Source: Micromonospora sp. WMMD812
GTDB lineage: Bacteria > Actinomycetota > Actinomycetes > Mycobacteriales > Micromonosporaceae
Reading direction: 5' to 3'
Assembly: GCF_027497215.1 (NCBI RefSeq)
Contig: NZ_CP114904.1
Coordinates: 4,855,001 to 4,919,000 of the forward strand
DNA length: 64,000 nt
Part shown: piece after piece, positions 9,995 to 19,371 of the stretch
Position numbering within the stretch: the stretch's first letter is position 1
Layout: each line of letters starts with the position of its first letter
The notes under the pieces: generated by a model
What the model saw: only the letters and a program-made list of their open reading frames with translations
The model's database searches: none
What the model was told of the DNA's origin: nothing
Translations under genes and position numbers: made by a program

Positions 9995-11439
9995 GTGCCC
10001 GTTCCGCGCCGACGGCTCCCACCAGCACCGAGGTCACGGTCGAGGGCCGGCGGGTCGCCGTGCTCAACTGGAAGGACCCGTGGCACCCCGACGCGGGCGG
10101 CGCGGAGGTCTACGCCTGGCAGGTGGCGCGTGATCTGGTGACCGCCGGCGCCGAGGTCACCTTCGTGACAGCCCGGCCGGCCGGGCAGCCCGGCGACGAG
10201 ACGCGGGACGGCATCCGAATCGTCCGGGTCGGCGGGCGGTGGACCATCTACCCCCGCGTCCTCGGTTGGTTGTGGCGGCACCGGCGTCGGTTCGACGCGG
10301 TCGTCGACTGCCAGAACGGCATCCCGTTCTTCAGCCCGGTGGTCCTGCCACGGGACGTCCCGGTGATCTGCGTGATCCACCATGTGCACGACCGCCAGTT
10401 CCGGTTGTACTTCGGCCCGCTCCTCGGCCGGTTCGGCGCGTGGCTGGAGGGACCGGTCGCCCGCCGGGTCTACCGGCGGGGCGTGACACTCGCGGTGTCG
10501 CCGTCCACCGCCCAGGCCGTGCGGGACCGGCTCCGCTGGGCCGGCCCGGTCGTGGTGGTCCCCAACGGCGCTCCCGCCGCGACGGCGGGGGGCCCCGGCG
10601 CCGGGCCGCGGGACGGCGCACCCCGACTCGTGTGCGTCGGCCGGGTGACCCGGCACAAGCGGGTCGACCTGGTGCTCGACGCCGTCGACCGGCTCCGCGG
10701 GCACCGGCCCGGCCTGCGGCTGGACGTCGTGGGTGGCGGCCCGGACGTGGAGGCGATCCGTGGGCAGGTGGCGGCACGGGGCTTGGCCGGCGTCGTCACC
10801 GTCCACGGCCACCTGCCCGCCGCGGAGCGGGACGCCCTGCTCGACGCCGCCTGGCTGCACGTCGCCGGTTCCTGGGGAGAGGGGTGGGGCCTGGTGGTCG
10901 TCGAGGCGGCCGCCGCCGGGCTCCCCACGGTCGCCTTCGACGTGGACGGGCTGCGCGACGCGGTCCGACCGGGCAGGACGGGGTGGCTCGTGACCGAGGG
11001 GACGGCCCCGGTCGAGCACCTGGCAGCCGGGCTGGACCGCGCGCTCGACGTCCTCGCCGAGCCCTCGGCCGCCGGCCGGATGGCCGCCGAGTGCCGACGG
11101 TGGAGCGAGTCGTTCCGGTGGGCCGACACCGGTCACCGGGTCCGGGCAGTGCTGGGCGACCTGCTCGCCCCCCGGGCGCTGCCCTGGGCGGCGGGTAACG
11201 CCTGTTTCGTGGTCCGGACGGACCGGCCGGAGGACCTCGCAGCCCGCGTGGCGCCCCTTCTTCCGCACTGCCGGCACCTGTCGACCGGCCCGGACGGGCT
11301 GTGGATCCTGGTGCCCGGCGCGGCTCCGGAGGCGGTCCGCCAGGTGCTGGTCCGGGCCGGTGTTCCGGCCGCCGACGTGAGCGAGCGGGACGCGACCGGT
11401 GAGGAACTGCTCACCGGAGTCCCGGGCCGGCAGTGCTGA
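9991..11439 (+). CDS. family 4 glycosyltransferase
   Basis: 482 residues with a GT-B fold. The N-terminal half carries VLNWKDPWHPDAGGAEVYAW (about residues 20-40), the acceptor-side glycine-rich start of GT4 enzymes. The C-terminal half carries CVGRVTRHKRVDL and the donor-binding EGWGLVVVEAAAAGLP motif (about residues 300-315, E-x7-E type). A C-terminal extension of about 90 residues (NACFVVRTDRPEDLAARV...) follows the catalytic core and is unusual for the family. Translation is coupled to the GT2 gene upstream (4-base overlap) and to the AftD-like gene downstream (7-base overlap). The sugar is unknown; mannose is plausible by analogy with the mycobacterial locus. Confidence 0.87.
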   Translation: MSARSAPTAPTSTEVTVEGRRVAVLNWKDPWHPDAGGAEVYAWQVARDLVTAGAEVTFVTARPAGQPGDETRDGIRIVRVGGRWTIYPRVLGWLWRHRRRFDAVVDCQNGIPFFSPVVLPRDVPVICVIHHVHDRQFRLYFGPLLGRFGAWLEGPVARRVYRRGVTLAVSPSTAQAVRDRLRWAGPVVVVPNGAPAATAGGPGAGPRDGAPRLVCVGRVTRHKRVDLVLDAVDRLRGHRPGLRLDVVGGGPDVEAIRGQVAARGLAGVVTVHGHLPAAERDALLDAAWLHVAGSWGEGWGLVVVEAAAAGLPTVAFDVDGLRDAVRPGRTGWLVTEGTAPVEHLAAGLDRALDVLAEPSAAGRMAAECRRWSESFRWADTGHRVRAVLGDLLAPRALPWAAGNACFVVRTDRPEDLAARVAPLLPHCRHLSTGPDGLWILVPGAAPEAVRQVLVRAGVPAADVSERDATGEELLTGVPGRQC

Positions 11440-14400
11440 GCACCTGGTCGACCGTCCGGCGTTCCCCCGGCACCCCGGCGGCGACGGTGTCCACCGCGGT
11501 GTGGCGCCTGCGCGAGGTGCTGGTCTGCCTCGCCCTGGTCGGCCTCTGCGTCACGCAAGAGCCCGGGCTGATCGTGCCCGACACCAAGCTGGACATGGCC
11601 GTCGATCCCGGCGGCTTCCTTGCCCGGGCCGCCGGACTCTGGACCGGGGAGTGGCAGTTCGGCACCCTGCAGAATCAGGCCGCCGGCTACTTCTTCCCGA
11701 TGGGGCCGTTCTTCCTGCTGGGTGAGGCGCTGGGACTACCGGCGTGGCTCGTCCAGCGCCTGTGGATGGCCGCGCTGCTCTGCGTGGCCTTCACCGGCGT
11801 CGTCCGCCTGGCCCGCGCCCTCGATCTGGGCGGGCCGGCGTCCCGCCTGATCGCGGGCGCGGTGTTCGCCCTCTCGCCGCGGGCCCTGACCCTGGTCGGC
11901 ACGGTGTCGTTGGAGCTGCTGCCCTACTGCGTCGCCCCGTGGGTGGTGCTGCCGCTGGTCCGGGGGGCCGCCGGCGGCTCGCTCCGGCGGGCGGCGGCGC
12001 TGAGCGGGCTGGCGGTGGTCTGCATGGGCGGCGCGAACGGGGCGGCCGCCGCCTGCGGCGTGCTGCCGGCGTTCCTCTTCGTGCTGACCCGGCCGTCCGG
12101 CTGGCGGCGGGTCCGGCTGCTGATCTGGTGGGCGGCGGCGCTCGTCGCCGCGACGTTCTGGTGGCTGTTGCCGCTGCTGCTTCTGCAGCGGTACGGCTTC
12201 CCGTTCCTGCCGTACACCGAGAGCGCGTCGGTGACGACGAGCGTGACCACGCTCCCGGCGGCGCTCCGCGGTGCCACGCAGTGGGTCGGTTACCTGGCTG
12301 TCGACGGGGTGCCCTGGTGGCGGTCGGGCTGGGCGCTGGCCACGTCGCCCTGGCTGACGCTGCTCACCAGCCTCATCGCCTGCCTCGGGCTGGCCAGCCT
12401 GGCCCGCCGGGACCTGCCGGAGCGGCGGTTCCTGTTGGTCGGGGCCCTCGTCGGGCTTGTCGCCCTGACGGCCGGAAACGTGTCGGACGGCGGGGCGGCC
12501 TTCGGATCGACGGTGCGGGACCTCCTCGACGGCCCGGCCGCCGCGCTGCGCAACCTGCACAAGTTCGACGTGGTCCTCCGCCTGCCGCTGGCCCTGGCCA
12601 CCGCGCACATGCTGGACAGCGTCGGCCGGATCGCCGCGATCCGCCGCGTCCCGCGTCCGCCGAACATGGCGCCGCGCCGCGCGGCGCTGGGCGCCACCGC
12701 CATCGCGCTGGTCGCGGTCGCGACGGGCGCGGGCACGGCGGGGCTCGCCGCGGGCGGCGGGTTCCCGGCCCTGCCCGAGCACTGGCGGCAGGCGGCCGCG
12801 TGGCTCGACCAGCGGGCCGGCCCCGGCACCACGCTGCTGGTGCCCGGCTCGAACTTCGCCGAGTACAACTGGGGGCGCTCGCTGGACGAGCCCGTCCAGC
12901 CCCTGCTGCGGTCGCGCTGGGCGGTGCGGTCGCTGGTGCCGGCCGGGTCGGCGGGCAACGCCCGGCTGCTCTCCGCGATCGACGAGCGGCTCGCCTCGGG
13001 GGCGGCCGCGCCGGGGCTGGCCGACGTGCTCGGCCGGCTCGGCGTGCGTTACCTGCTCGTCCGAAACGACCTCCGGCCGGCCGTCGGCGCCACCGCCTGG
13101 CCCGCCCTCGTGCACCGGACGCTGGACAGCAGCCCCGGTCTGGCGAAGGTCGCGGAGTTCGGGCCACCGGTGGGCGCCCGGCCGGACCTGGGCGGGGCCT
13201 GGGACTACGGGCTGCACGAGCCGTACCCGGCGGTGGAGATCTATCTGGTGGACCGACCGACCCCGCGGGCCGCGCTGGTGGACGCGTCCGAGCCGCTCGA
13301 CCTGGTCGGCGCGCCGGAGACGCTGCTGGACCTGAGCGACGCCGGTGTCCTCGACGACCGGCCGGTGATCCTCCACGGTGACGCCCCCGCGCCGGCCGGC
13401 GCCGGGGCCGCCCTCGCCGACAGCCTGCGTCGCCGCGAGGTCGACTTCGGACTGGTCCGGGGAAACATCTCGCGGACCTTCACCGCCACGGACGAACCGA
13501 AGCAGTCGCGTCCCGTCAACGACATCATCGACCCGGCCTGGGCTTCGTCGGTGACCTCCGCCGGGTACGCCGGGGTGGCCGACGTGCGGGCCTCCTCCAG
13601 CGCGGCCGACGTGGCCGGCCCGGCCGGTCTGCGCGACCCCTCCGCCGGCCCGTTCGCCGCCGTGGACGGCGACGGCGGTACGGCCTGGCTGTCGGACGGC
13701 GCGCGCAAGCCGGTGGGCCAGTGGCTGGAGGTCCGGTTCTCCGGCAAGATCCGCGCCGACTCGGTGGACCTCCAGGTGGTCGACGACGAACTCCTCGGCG
13801 ATCCGCTGACCCGGATCAAGGTCAGCACCGAGGGCGGGTCGTTCGTGCACTGGGTGGCCGACGCCGGGCGGGCCCCCACGCGGCTGACGCTCCCCTCCGG
13901 CCTCACGAGCTGGCTCCGGGTGACGATCGACGGCGTCGCGCAGCACGACGTGCCGGGGCGCCGGGTCGGGATCCGCGAGTTGCGGGTGCGCGGCGTCGAC
14001 CCCGAGCGGTACCTGCGGCTGCCCGAACTGCCCGACACCGCCGGCGCGCCGGAGGTCGTGTCGCTCGCCCGCCGGGCCGTGGACCGACCCGCGTGCACGC
14101 TCGCGGATGACCACTACGTCTGTTCGCCGGACCTGATCGTGCGCGGCGAGGAGTCCGGCCTGACGTCTCGGCGCTTCGACCTGCCGGCCGCCTCCGCCCT
14201 CAACCTCACCGGCCTGGCCCGCCCGACTCCGGCCACCGCGCGGGCCCTCTACGACGAGTTGGTGGGCGGCCCGGCGTTCGCCACGTCGAGTGAGTGGTTC
14301 GCCGACCCGGTCGCCTCGTCGCGGGCCCTGGGCGACGGCGACGACGGCACCGCGTGGTGGGCGAGCCCGGACGACCGGCAGCCCACCGTGGAGCTGCACT

Positions 14401-16013
14401 GGTCCAAGGCCCGGAAGGTGAGCTGGGTGCGGCTCCGGTTCGCGGCGAGCCTGGTCGCGGCGCCGCCCCAGACCGTACGCATCACGGGGGACGACGGCGT
14501 CCGGGAGGCGACGACCGGCCTGGACGGGGTGGCGCGGTTCGCACCGCTGCGCACCCGCAACCTGTACGTTGCGGTGACCACGTCCGTGCCACGGGTCAGC
14601 CGGTCGACGGCGCTGTTCGAGCCGCAGTCCCTACCGGTCGGTCTCAGCGGGGTGGACGTCGACGGTGTGCCCGAGGCCAACCAGCCCCACGATCTCAACC
14701 AGCTGGTGACGCTGCCCTGCGGCGCCGGGCCGAACGTCGTGGTCAACGGGGTGACCGTGGCGACGACGGCGTCCGGCACGCTGCGGGACATCCGCGACCT
14801 GCGGCCGCTGCGGTACCGCGCGTGTGCGACGGACGCGCAGCCGAAGGCGCGGCCGGCGGCGGGCGCCGACCTGGTCCGGCTGCCGGCCGGACCGAACGAG
14901 GTCGCCGCCCCGCCGGACCGGTTCGTCGTCGACAGCGTGATCCTGACCGCGAGCCGCCCGCCCGCCGCCACGGCCGAGGAGAAGCTGGCGGACCGGCGGT
15001 CGGTGAACGTGGTCCGCTGGGACGACCAGCGCCGGCAGCTCAGGGTGGGGCCGGGCGGTGAGAGCTACCTCGTCGTGCCGGAGAACGCCAACACCGGCTG
15101 GCGGGCCACGCTCGACGGTGTCCGGCTCGAACCGACCCGGTTGGACGGGTGGAAACAGGCCTGGGTCGTGCCGGCCGGAGCCGGTGGGCGGGTCGAACTC
15201 GTCTTCACACCGGGGACGCAGTACCAGCTCGCGCTGCGCATCGCCGTCGGCCTGCTCGCGCTGCTGGTCGTGGCGGCCCTGCTTCCGGCGCGCCGGCGGC
15301 CGTCGTATCCGGTGGTCCCGATGTCGATGCCGACCGCTCCGCTGATCGCGGTCGGCGTGCCGGCCCTGCTCGGAGGCTGGGTGGGTCTCGCCTGCGCGGT
15401 GCTGGTCGTGGCGCTGAACCGCCGCCGGGCGCCCGCTCCGGCGTGGATCTGGGTGCCGGCCGTTCCGGGACTGACGGCGTACGGGACCGAGCGGTGGTGG
15501 CTGCCGGGCGACGGCCCCGAGTCAGTCCTGCGGCTGCTCGACGCGCTCCCGACCGCCCTGCTCCTCGTCGCGATCTCCGCGCTGGCGCTGCGGCACCGGC
15601 GGGTCCGCGGCAAGTACGAGGCCAATCGGCGGGGCAGACTGCTCGGCCGCGCCCAACCCGGAAGTCGGTGGAGCCGGCAGCCCGACGGGCTCGATCCGGC
15701 GTCCGGCACCGACGGGCGGAGCGGGCTCGTGCCGGCGCCCCGTCGAGCGCCCGGCCGGGCGCGACCCGGCCCGCCCGTCGACGAACCTGCGCAGTCGCTG
15801 CGCCGGCCGCTCGACGAGGTAGTAGGTGGCGGTCGCGGCCGGCAGGGTGAGGGCCAGGGTCAGCGGGAGCAGCAGCCAGAAGGAGGTGTTCATCCGGGTG
15901 AACCCGAGCAGTCGGAAACAGGCTTCGAGGGCGAGGAGATGCCAGAGGAACGTGCCGTAGGAGATTCGACCGAGGAATCGGACCATGGGATGAGTGAGGA
16001 GCGTGTGCGGTAG
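11433..16013 (+). CDS. AftD-like alpha-(1->3)-arabinofuranosyltransferase (DUF3367), C-terminus uncertain
   Basis: A giant membrane protein of up to 1526 residues. The N-terminal third has about 11 membrane helices and the AftD-type outer loop motif IVPDTKLDM with NQAAGYFFPMGPFF (residues about 47-90). Two carbohydrate-binding, F5/8-type-C-like modules follow (about residues 690-860 with DGDGGTAWLS; about 960-1060 with DGDDGTAWWAS), and a membrane region of 3-4 helices ends near residue 1394. Family members transfer arabinofuranose from decaprenyl-phosphate-arabinose to wall or lipoglycan arabinan. The last 130 or so residues are hydrophilic and lie antisense to the acyltransferase gene. The conserved protein probably ends near 15615. 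Confidence 0.83.
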   Translation: MLSTWSTVRRSPGTPAATVSTAVWRLREVLVCLALVGLCVTQEPGLIVPDTKLDMAVDPGGFLARAAGLWTGEWQFGTLQNQAAGYFFPMGPFFLLGEALGLPAWLVQRLWMAALLCVAFTGVVRLARALDLGGPASRLIAGAVFALSPRALTLVGTVSLELLPYCVAPWVVLPLVRGAAGGSLRRAAALSGLAVVCMGGANGAAAACGVLPAFLFVLTRPSGWRRVRLLIWWAAALVAATFWWLLPLLLLQRYGFPFLPYTESASVTTSVTTLPAALRGATQWVGYLAVDGVPWWRSGWALATSPWLTLLTSLIACLGLASLARRDLPERRFLLVGALVGLVALTAGNVSDGGAAFGSTVRDLLDGPAAALRNLHKFDVVLRLPLALATAHMLDSVGRIAAIRRVPRPPNMAPRRAALGATAIALVAVATGAGTAGLAAGGGFPALPEHWRQAAAWLDQRAGPGTTLLVPGSNFAEYNWGRSLDEPVQPLLRSRWAVRSLVPAGSAGNARLLSAIDERLASGAAAPGLADVLGRLGVRYLLVRNDLRPAVGATAWPALVHRTLDSSPGLAKVAEFGPPVGARPDLGGAWDYGLHEPYPAVEIYLVDRPTPRAALVDASEPLDLVGAPETLLDLSDAGVLDDRPVILHGDAPAPAGAGAALADSLRRREVDFGLVRGNISRTFTATDEPKQSRPVNDIIDPAWASSVTSAGYAGVADVRASSSAADVAGPAGLRDPSAGPFAAVDGDGGTAWLSDGARKPVGQWLEVRFSGKIRADSVDLQVVDDELLGDPLTRIKVSTEGGSFVHWVADAGRAPTRLTLPSGLTSWLRVTIDGVAQHDVPGRRVGIRELRVRGVDPERYLRLPELPDTAGAPEVVSLARRAVDRPACTLADDHYVCSPDLIVRGEESGLTSRRFDLPAASALNLTGLARPTPATARALYDELVGGPAFATSSEWFADPVASSRALGDGDDGTAWWASPDDRQPTVELHWSKARKVSWVRLRFAASLVAAPPQTVRITGDDGVREATTGLDGVARFAPLRTRNLYVAVTTSVPRVSRSTALFEPQSLPVGLSGVDVDGVPEANQPHDLNQLVTLPCGAGPNVVVNGVTVATTASGTLRDIRDLRPLRYRACATDAQPKARPAAGADLVRLPAGPNEVAAPPDRFVVDSVILTASRPPAATAEEKLADRRSVNVVRWDDQRRQLRVGPGGESYLVVPENANTGWRATLDGVRLEPTRLDGWKQAWVVPAGAGGRVELVFTPGTQYQLALRIAVGLLALLVVAALLPARRRPSYPVVPMSMPTAPLIAVGVPALLGGWVGLACAVLVVALNRRRAPAPAWIWVPAVPGLTAYGTERWWLPGDGPESVLRLLDALPTALLLVAISALALRHRRVRGKYEANRRGRLLGRAQPGSRWSRQPDGLDPASGTDGRSGLVPAPRRAPGRARPGPPVDEPAQSLRRPLDEVVGGGRGRQGEGQGQREQQPEGGVHPGEPEQSETGFEGEEMPEERAVGDSTEESDHGMSEERVR

Positions 16014-17060
16014 CCCACCCGGGCGCGGGCCGACGAGCGGGGCGATCAGACACCAGGCGACCAGCAGGAACACCAGGTGCTCGGTGATCGACTCGACCGC
16101 GCTCGCGGGTTCCAGCGCGCGGGGGCCGGCGATGGGCGTGCTGGCGATCCAGAGCAGGGCTCCGGCGATGAGCCAGGACGTCCCGGGGGCAAACGTGAAG
16201 ACGCGCAGCCCGCGGGGGGTCGCCGACCACGGGTCGTCGTGCGGTGTGGCACCGTTCGGCGACGGCTCCAGCGCGGTGAGGAACGCGGACGGAGCGGGTC
16301 CGGTAGGCCAGGACGCCAGCACCGCGAGCACGATCCCGATGCCGAACCAGTCCAGGAAGGCGGGCAGCCAGAGCACCGCGAGCCCGGGCAGCGGCGAGTC
16401 GGGCCCGTGCGTGTACGCGTTCCACGCGAGGCCGGCCAGGACGAGCGCGATGCCGAGTGCGAGGTGTCGGCGGGCGCGCGCCCGGGGGGTCCGGCCGCCC
16501 AGGCGTCCGGCGAGCACCGCGATCAGCGGCAGCGCCAGGTAGAACGACGCCTCGGTGGCGAGGCTCCAGGTCTGTTCCATACCGACGGGCAGCCGTAATG
16601 GCAGGTAAATGTGCGCCAACAGCAGTGGGATTGCCCAGTCCCAGAGTGACCGGAGGTAATCGATGTTGAGCCAGGCCAGCGCGATGGCTGCCATTGCCCA
16701 GTACCCGGGCATAATGCGCAGCGCCCGGTGCCAGAGGTATCTCCGGACGGACGGCTTCGGCCGCGAATGAATGGCGGCCACGACGAATGGTCGGTAGAGG
16801 AGGAACCCGGAGAGCGCGAAGAAGATCGCAACGCCCACGTCCAACCGGGACATCAACCCGCCGAGGTGTCCGAGCGAGGTCGTCATCCCGCTCAGGAAGG
16901 AGACGTGGTGGACGAGCACGCAGAGCACCGCCACCGCGCGGAGCCCTTCCAGGGCGGGTAGCCACCCGTCCGAACGGCCGATATTCGGCCTGGTCGGCGG
17001 GTCTTCCCCGCCGATCCTGACGGGTGTAACAGCTCGGCTCACAGTCCCTCGACATCCCAT
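15522..17060 (-). CDS. acyltransferase 3 family membrane protein
   Basis: Up to 512 residues. The acyltransferase 3 (PF01757) hallmark LPALEGLRAVAVLCVLVHH lies at residues 34-52 with the catalytic-type His pair. RISYGTFLWH, ending in the conserved Y-x-x-Y/F-L-x-H element, and the closing YYLVERPAQR follow, with about 10 membrane helices between them. Such enzymes acylate surface sugars. An acyltransferase of this kind also sits beside the DUF3068 gene in mycobacteria. The final 80 residues are low-complexity and antisense to the AftD-like gene. The start may be GTG at 17042, which has GAGGG just upstream, instead of ATG at 17060. Confidence 0.87.
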   Translation of the reverse strand: MGCRGTVSRAVTPVRIGGEDPPTRPNIGRSDGWLPALEGLRAVAVLCVLVHHVSFLSGMTTSLGHLGGLMSRLDVGVAIFFALSGFLLYRPFVVAAIHSRPKPSVRRYLWHRALRIMPGYWAMAAIALAWLNIDYLRSLWDWAIPLLLAHIYLPLRLPVGMEQTWSLATEASFYLALPLIAVLAGRLGGRTPRARARRHLALGIALVLAGLAWNAYTHGPDSPLPGLAVLWLPAFLDWFGIGIVLAVLASWPTGPAPSAFLTALEPSPNGATPHDDPWSATPRGLRVFTFAPGTSWLIAGALLWIASTPIAGPRALEPASAVESITEHLVFLLVAWCLIAPLVGPRPGGLPHTLLTHPMVRFLGRISYGTFLWHLLALEACFRLLGFTRMNTSFWLLLPLTLALTLPAATATYYLVERPAQRLRRFVDGRAGSRPAGRSTGRRHEPAPPVGAGRRIEPVGLPAPPTSGLGAAEQSAPPIGLVLAADPPVPQRQRGDRDEEQGGRERVEQPQD

Positions 17061-17193
17061 TTGTTGTGGCAGCCGGACGGCTGCCCGTGACCGGTGTCGG
17101 TCCGGCTCAGGAGGCCGCGACGGACCATATCCGAAATCGGTCCCGTCATGTACTGTCAGCCGCCAGTCGACTAACTACAAGGGGAGGAGTTAC

Positions 17194-18225
17194 ATGCGAC
17201 CTGCGCCAGGTGCCGCCTTGGTGGCGGTAGGCACGTTCCTGATCGTCGGCGCCTTGGCGATGCCGCTGTACGTCGCGCCATCTCTCGTCAAGGTGCCTCT
17301 CGACCAGAGCTCGGAAACGGTTTCGAGGGCGGAGAACGCGACCGTCCTCGACTTCGGCACCCTCTCTGAGCGGAGCGGCGTCAACCTGACCGCCATCCGC
17401 GCGGTACGGGGTGACGTCGAGGCCGGCCAGAAGGCCGACCGGGCGGTCTTCAACGTCGGCGTCCGGGTGACCGACGACGCCGGCAAGGAGATCACCGTCA
17501 GCCGGGACCGGGTGGCCCTCGACCGCCGGACCGCCGAGGCGGTCGCGTGCTGCGCCGAGGACGTCAACGGCACGCCCGCCAAGCACCAGGGCCTGACGTA
17601 CACCTTCCCCTTCGGCACGGAGAAGAAGACCTACCAGTACTTCGACAACACCGCGCTGAAGGCGTACCCCGCCAAGTACGTCGGCACCGAGCAGCTCCAG
17701 GGGCTGACCGTCTACCGGTTCGAGATGACGGTCGAGCCGGTCAAGGTCAGCGAGATCAAGGTCCCCGGTCACCTGCTCGGCTCGACCGAGCAGACGGTGG
17801 ACGCGGGACGCTACTACGCCAACACCCGCACCCTGTGGGTGGAGCCCGCGAGCGGCGTCATCGTCAAGGGCCAGGAGAAGCAGCTGCAGACGCTCCGCGA
17901 CGCGTCGGGGGCTGACAAGATCAAGATCATCGACGCCACCCTCGCGTTCGACGAGAAGACCCAGCAGCAGCAGGCCAAGGCCGCCCGGGACGCGAGTCAG
18001 CAGATCAACCTGTTGACGCTGATCGTGCCGCTCGCGGTCGGTGTCCTCGGTCTGATCCTGGTCGCGCTCGGCGCGCTCTTCCTCCTCCGCGGCTCGCGCC
18101 GGGGCGCGTCCGGTGCGTCGGTCGCCACCGACGGCGGGCCGAACGACGACCGCCCGTCCGAGGCGGCGGACCCGGCCGACGAGCCGACCGTGCCGGCCGG
18201 AGGGCGACACTCCGTCGAGCGGTGA
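17194..18225 (+). CDS. DUF3068 membrane-anchored extracytoplasmic protein (PgfA/PorA-family-like)
   Basis: 343 residues: an N-terminal membrane helix (residues 7-29), a large extracytoplasmic domain rich in beta-strand patterns, a C-terminal membrane helix (about residues 273-297) and a polar cytoplasmic tail. This is the DUF3068 architecture. From memory, mycobacterial and corynebacterial members affect lipomannan/lipoarabinomannan maturation and polar growth. Motifs visible include TYTFPFGTEKKTYQYFD (about residues 132-148) and LWVEPASGVIVKG. The ATG has a very strong Shine-Dalgarno sequence, AAGGGGAGGAG, 6 bases upstream. It is divergent from the acyltransferase gene, sharing a 133-base promoter region. 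Confidence 0.85.
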   Translation: MRPAPGAALVAVGTFLIVGALAMPLYVAPSLVKVPLDQSSETVSRAENATVLDFGTLSERSGVNLTAIRAVRGDVEAGQKADRAVFNVGVRVTDDAGKEITVSRDRVALDRRTAEAVACCAEDVNGTPAKHQGLTYTFPFGTEKKTYQYFDNTALKAYPAKYVGTEQLQGLTVYRFEMTVEPVKVSEIKVPGHLLGSTEQTVDAGRYYANTRTLWVEPASGVIVKGQEKQLQTLRDASGADKIKIIDATLAFDEKTQQQQAKAARDASQQINLLTLIVPLAVGVLGLILVALGALFLLRGSRRGASGASVATDGGPNDDRPSEAADPADEPTVPAGGRHSVER

Positions 18226-18243
18226 CGGCGCACCACCCGACCC

Positions 18244-18281
18244 GTCCGGGCCGGTCGTCCCTCGGGGCGGCCGGCCCGGAC
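18244..18281. terminator. convergent terminator hairpin
   Basis: An 11-bp perfect stem (18244-18254 with 18271-18281) with a 16-base GC-rich loop lies in the 80-base gap between the DUF3068 gene and the convergent methyltransferase gene. Confidence 0.6.
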
Positions 18282-18305
18282 TCTTGCGGGGAGGCCCAGG
18301 GGCGC

Positions 18306-19040
18306 CTAGCGGCGGCGCAGCGCGTACCGGCTGCACTGCCAGTCCTCGGTGTACGGCAGGTCGGGTCGCTGGCCGACGATCTCGCCGCCGTTCGCCGCTA
18401 CCAGGCGCACCATGTCGTCGTGCGGCACCGGGGTCATGCGCATCGGCGCCGGGTACTTGAGCAGGTGACGCTGCGCCCAGCTGATCAGGCGGAACGGTGC
18501 CACCTGCCAGATGAGGCCCTTGGCCGTACGCGCGGGCTCGGTCGGCAGGCCGACGACGGCGACCCCGCCGGGCCGGAGGACCCGCAGGAACTCGGCCAGG
18601 TAGCGGTCGATGACGGTGCGCGGCAGGTGTTGCAGCACCAGGGCGCTGTAGACCAGATCGAAGTGCCCGTCGGGGAACTGGTTCAGGTCGGCCGCGTCGT
18701 TGAGGACGAAACGGATGTTCCCGCCGCTGCGGTCGAGCTTCCGCGCGGTCTCCAGCATCGACGGCGCGATGTCGAGGCCGACGACCTCGTCTGCGTGGGG
18801 GGCGAGGGCCTGTGACAGCCGTCCGGCGCCGCAGCCGAAGTCGAGCACCCGCTCCCAGCGGGTCGGCAGGCCGAGCTGGCGGAGCCAGGCGCTCGTCTCC
18901 TCGACGTCGGCGCGGCCGGTGGCCAGGAACTCCTCGACGTCCCACCGGCCGCCGCGCTTCCCGGGCTGCACGAGCACGGCCCAGAGCGGGTCGTCCGCGC
19001 CCAGCTTGGTCCAGTCGCGTCGCACGTCGTTGAGACTCAT
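18306..19040 (-). CDS. class I SAM-dependent methyltransferase
   Basis: A 244-residue cytosolic methyltransferase with motif I VLDFGCGAGRLSQAL (about residues 58-72), the acidic ribose-binding residue in VVGLDIAPSML, and motif IV-V sequences FDLVYSALVLQHLP. The N-terminus MSLNDVRRDWTKLGADDPLWAV resembles a family found beside mycobacterial glycan genes (Rv0224c neighbourhood, from memory). The substrate is unknown. A glycolipid or lipid-linked sugar is the contextual guess. ATG at 19040 is preferred because the protein aligns from MSLND; the frame remains open upstream with weaker candidates at 19058 and 19133. Confidence 0.85.
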   Translation of the reverse strand: MSLNDVRRDWTKLGADDPLWAVLVQPGKRGGRWDVEEFLATGRADVEETSAWLRQLGLPTRWERVLDFGCGAGRLSQALAPHADEVVGLDIAPSMLETARKLDRSGGNIRFVLNDAADLNQFPDGHFDLVYSALVLQHLPRTVIDRYLAEFLRVLRPGGVAVVGLPTEPARTAKGLIWQVAPFRLISWAQRHLLKYPAPMRMTPVPHDDMVRLVAANGGEIVGQRPDLPYTEDWQCSRYALRRR

Positions 19041-19307
19041 TCGCAAACAGTAGGACATCGCGGGGCTCGGCCGGGATCCACGAGTCGTACACCTGGTTGG
19101 TCGGCCGAAGCGTCCGCCCGGCGGCCGCCGCACGCCTCGGCGGCCAGCCGAATCGTCCGCCCGTTACGGGATTGTAATCTGTCGATGCGTCGATCACTCT
19201 TCGTGTTCAACCTGGAAGCTTTGCCGGGTTTCTGGGTGATTGGTATCCCTCGTCGGCGAGACGCGTCGACGCTCGGTGAACACGTGGCGTCACAGCGAAG
19301 ACCATCA

Positions 19308-19323
19308 GTTACCGCCGGGTAAT
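19308..19323. promoter_or_regulatory. operator-like palindrome, copy 1 (TTACC-N4-GGTAA)
   Basis: GTTACCGCCGGGTAAT contains the inverted repeat TTACC-GCCG-GGTAA. A second copy with the same half-sites lies 64 bases downstream. Two matching sites before a single start codon suggest binding by a dimeric regulator, probably TetR-type. The regulator is not encoded nearby. Confidence 0.5.
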
Positions 19324-19371
19324 GAAGGGCTTGTGGGCCGCGCCGAGAGAGGTGCACCATCGAGCTCGTTC

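Noticed and set aside
11736..14399. 887-codon minus-strand frame
   Set aside because: Antisense shadow of the AftD-like gene; no recognisable domain.
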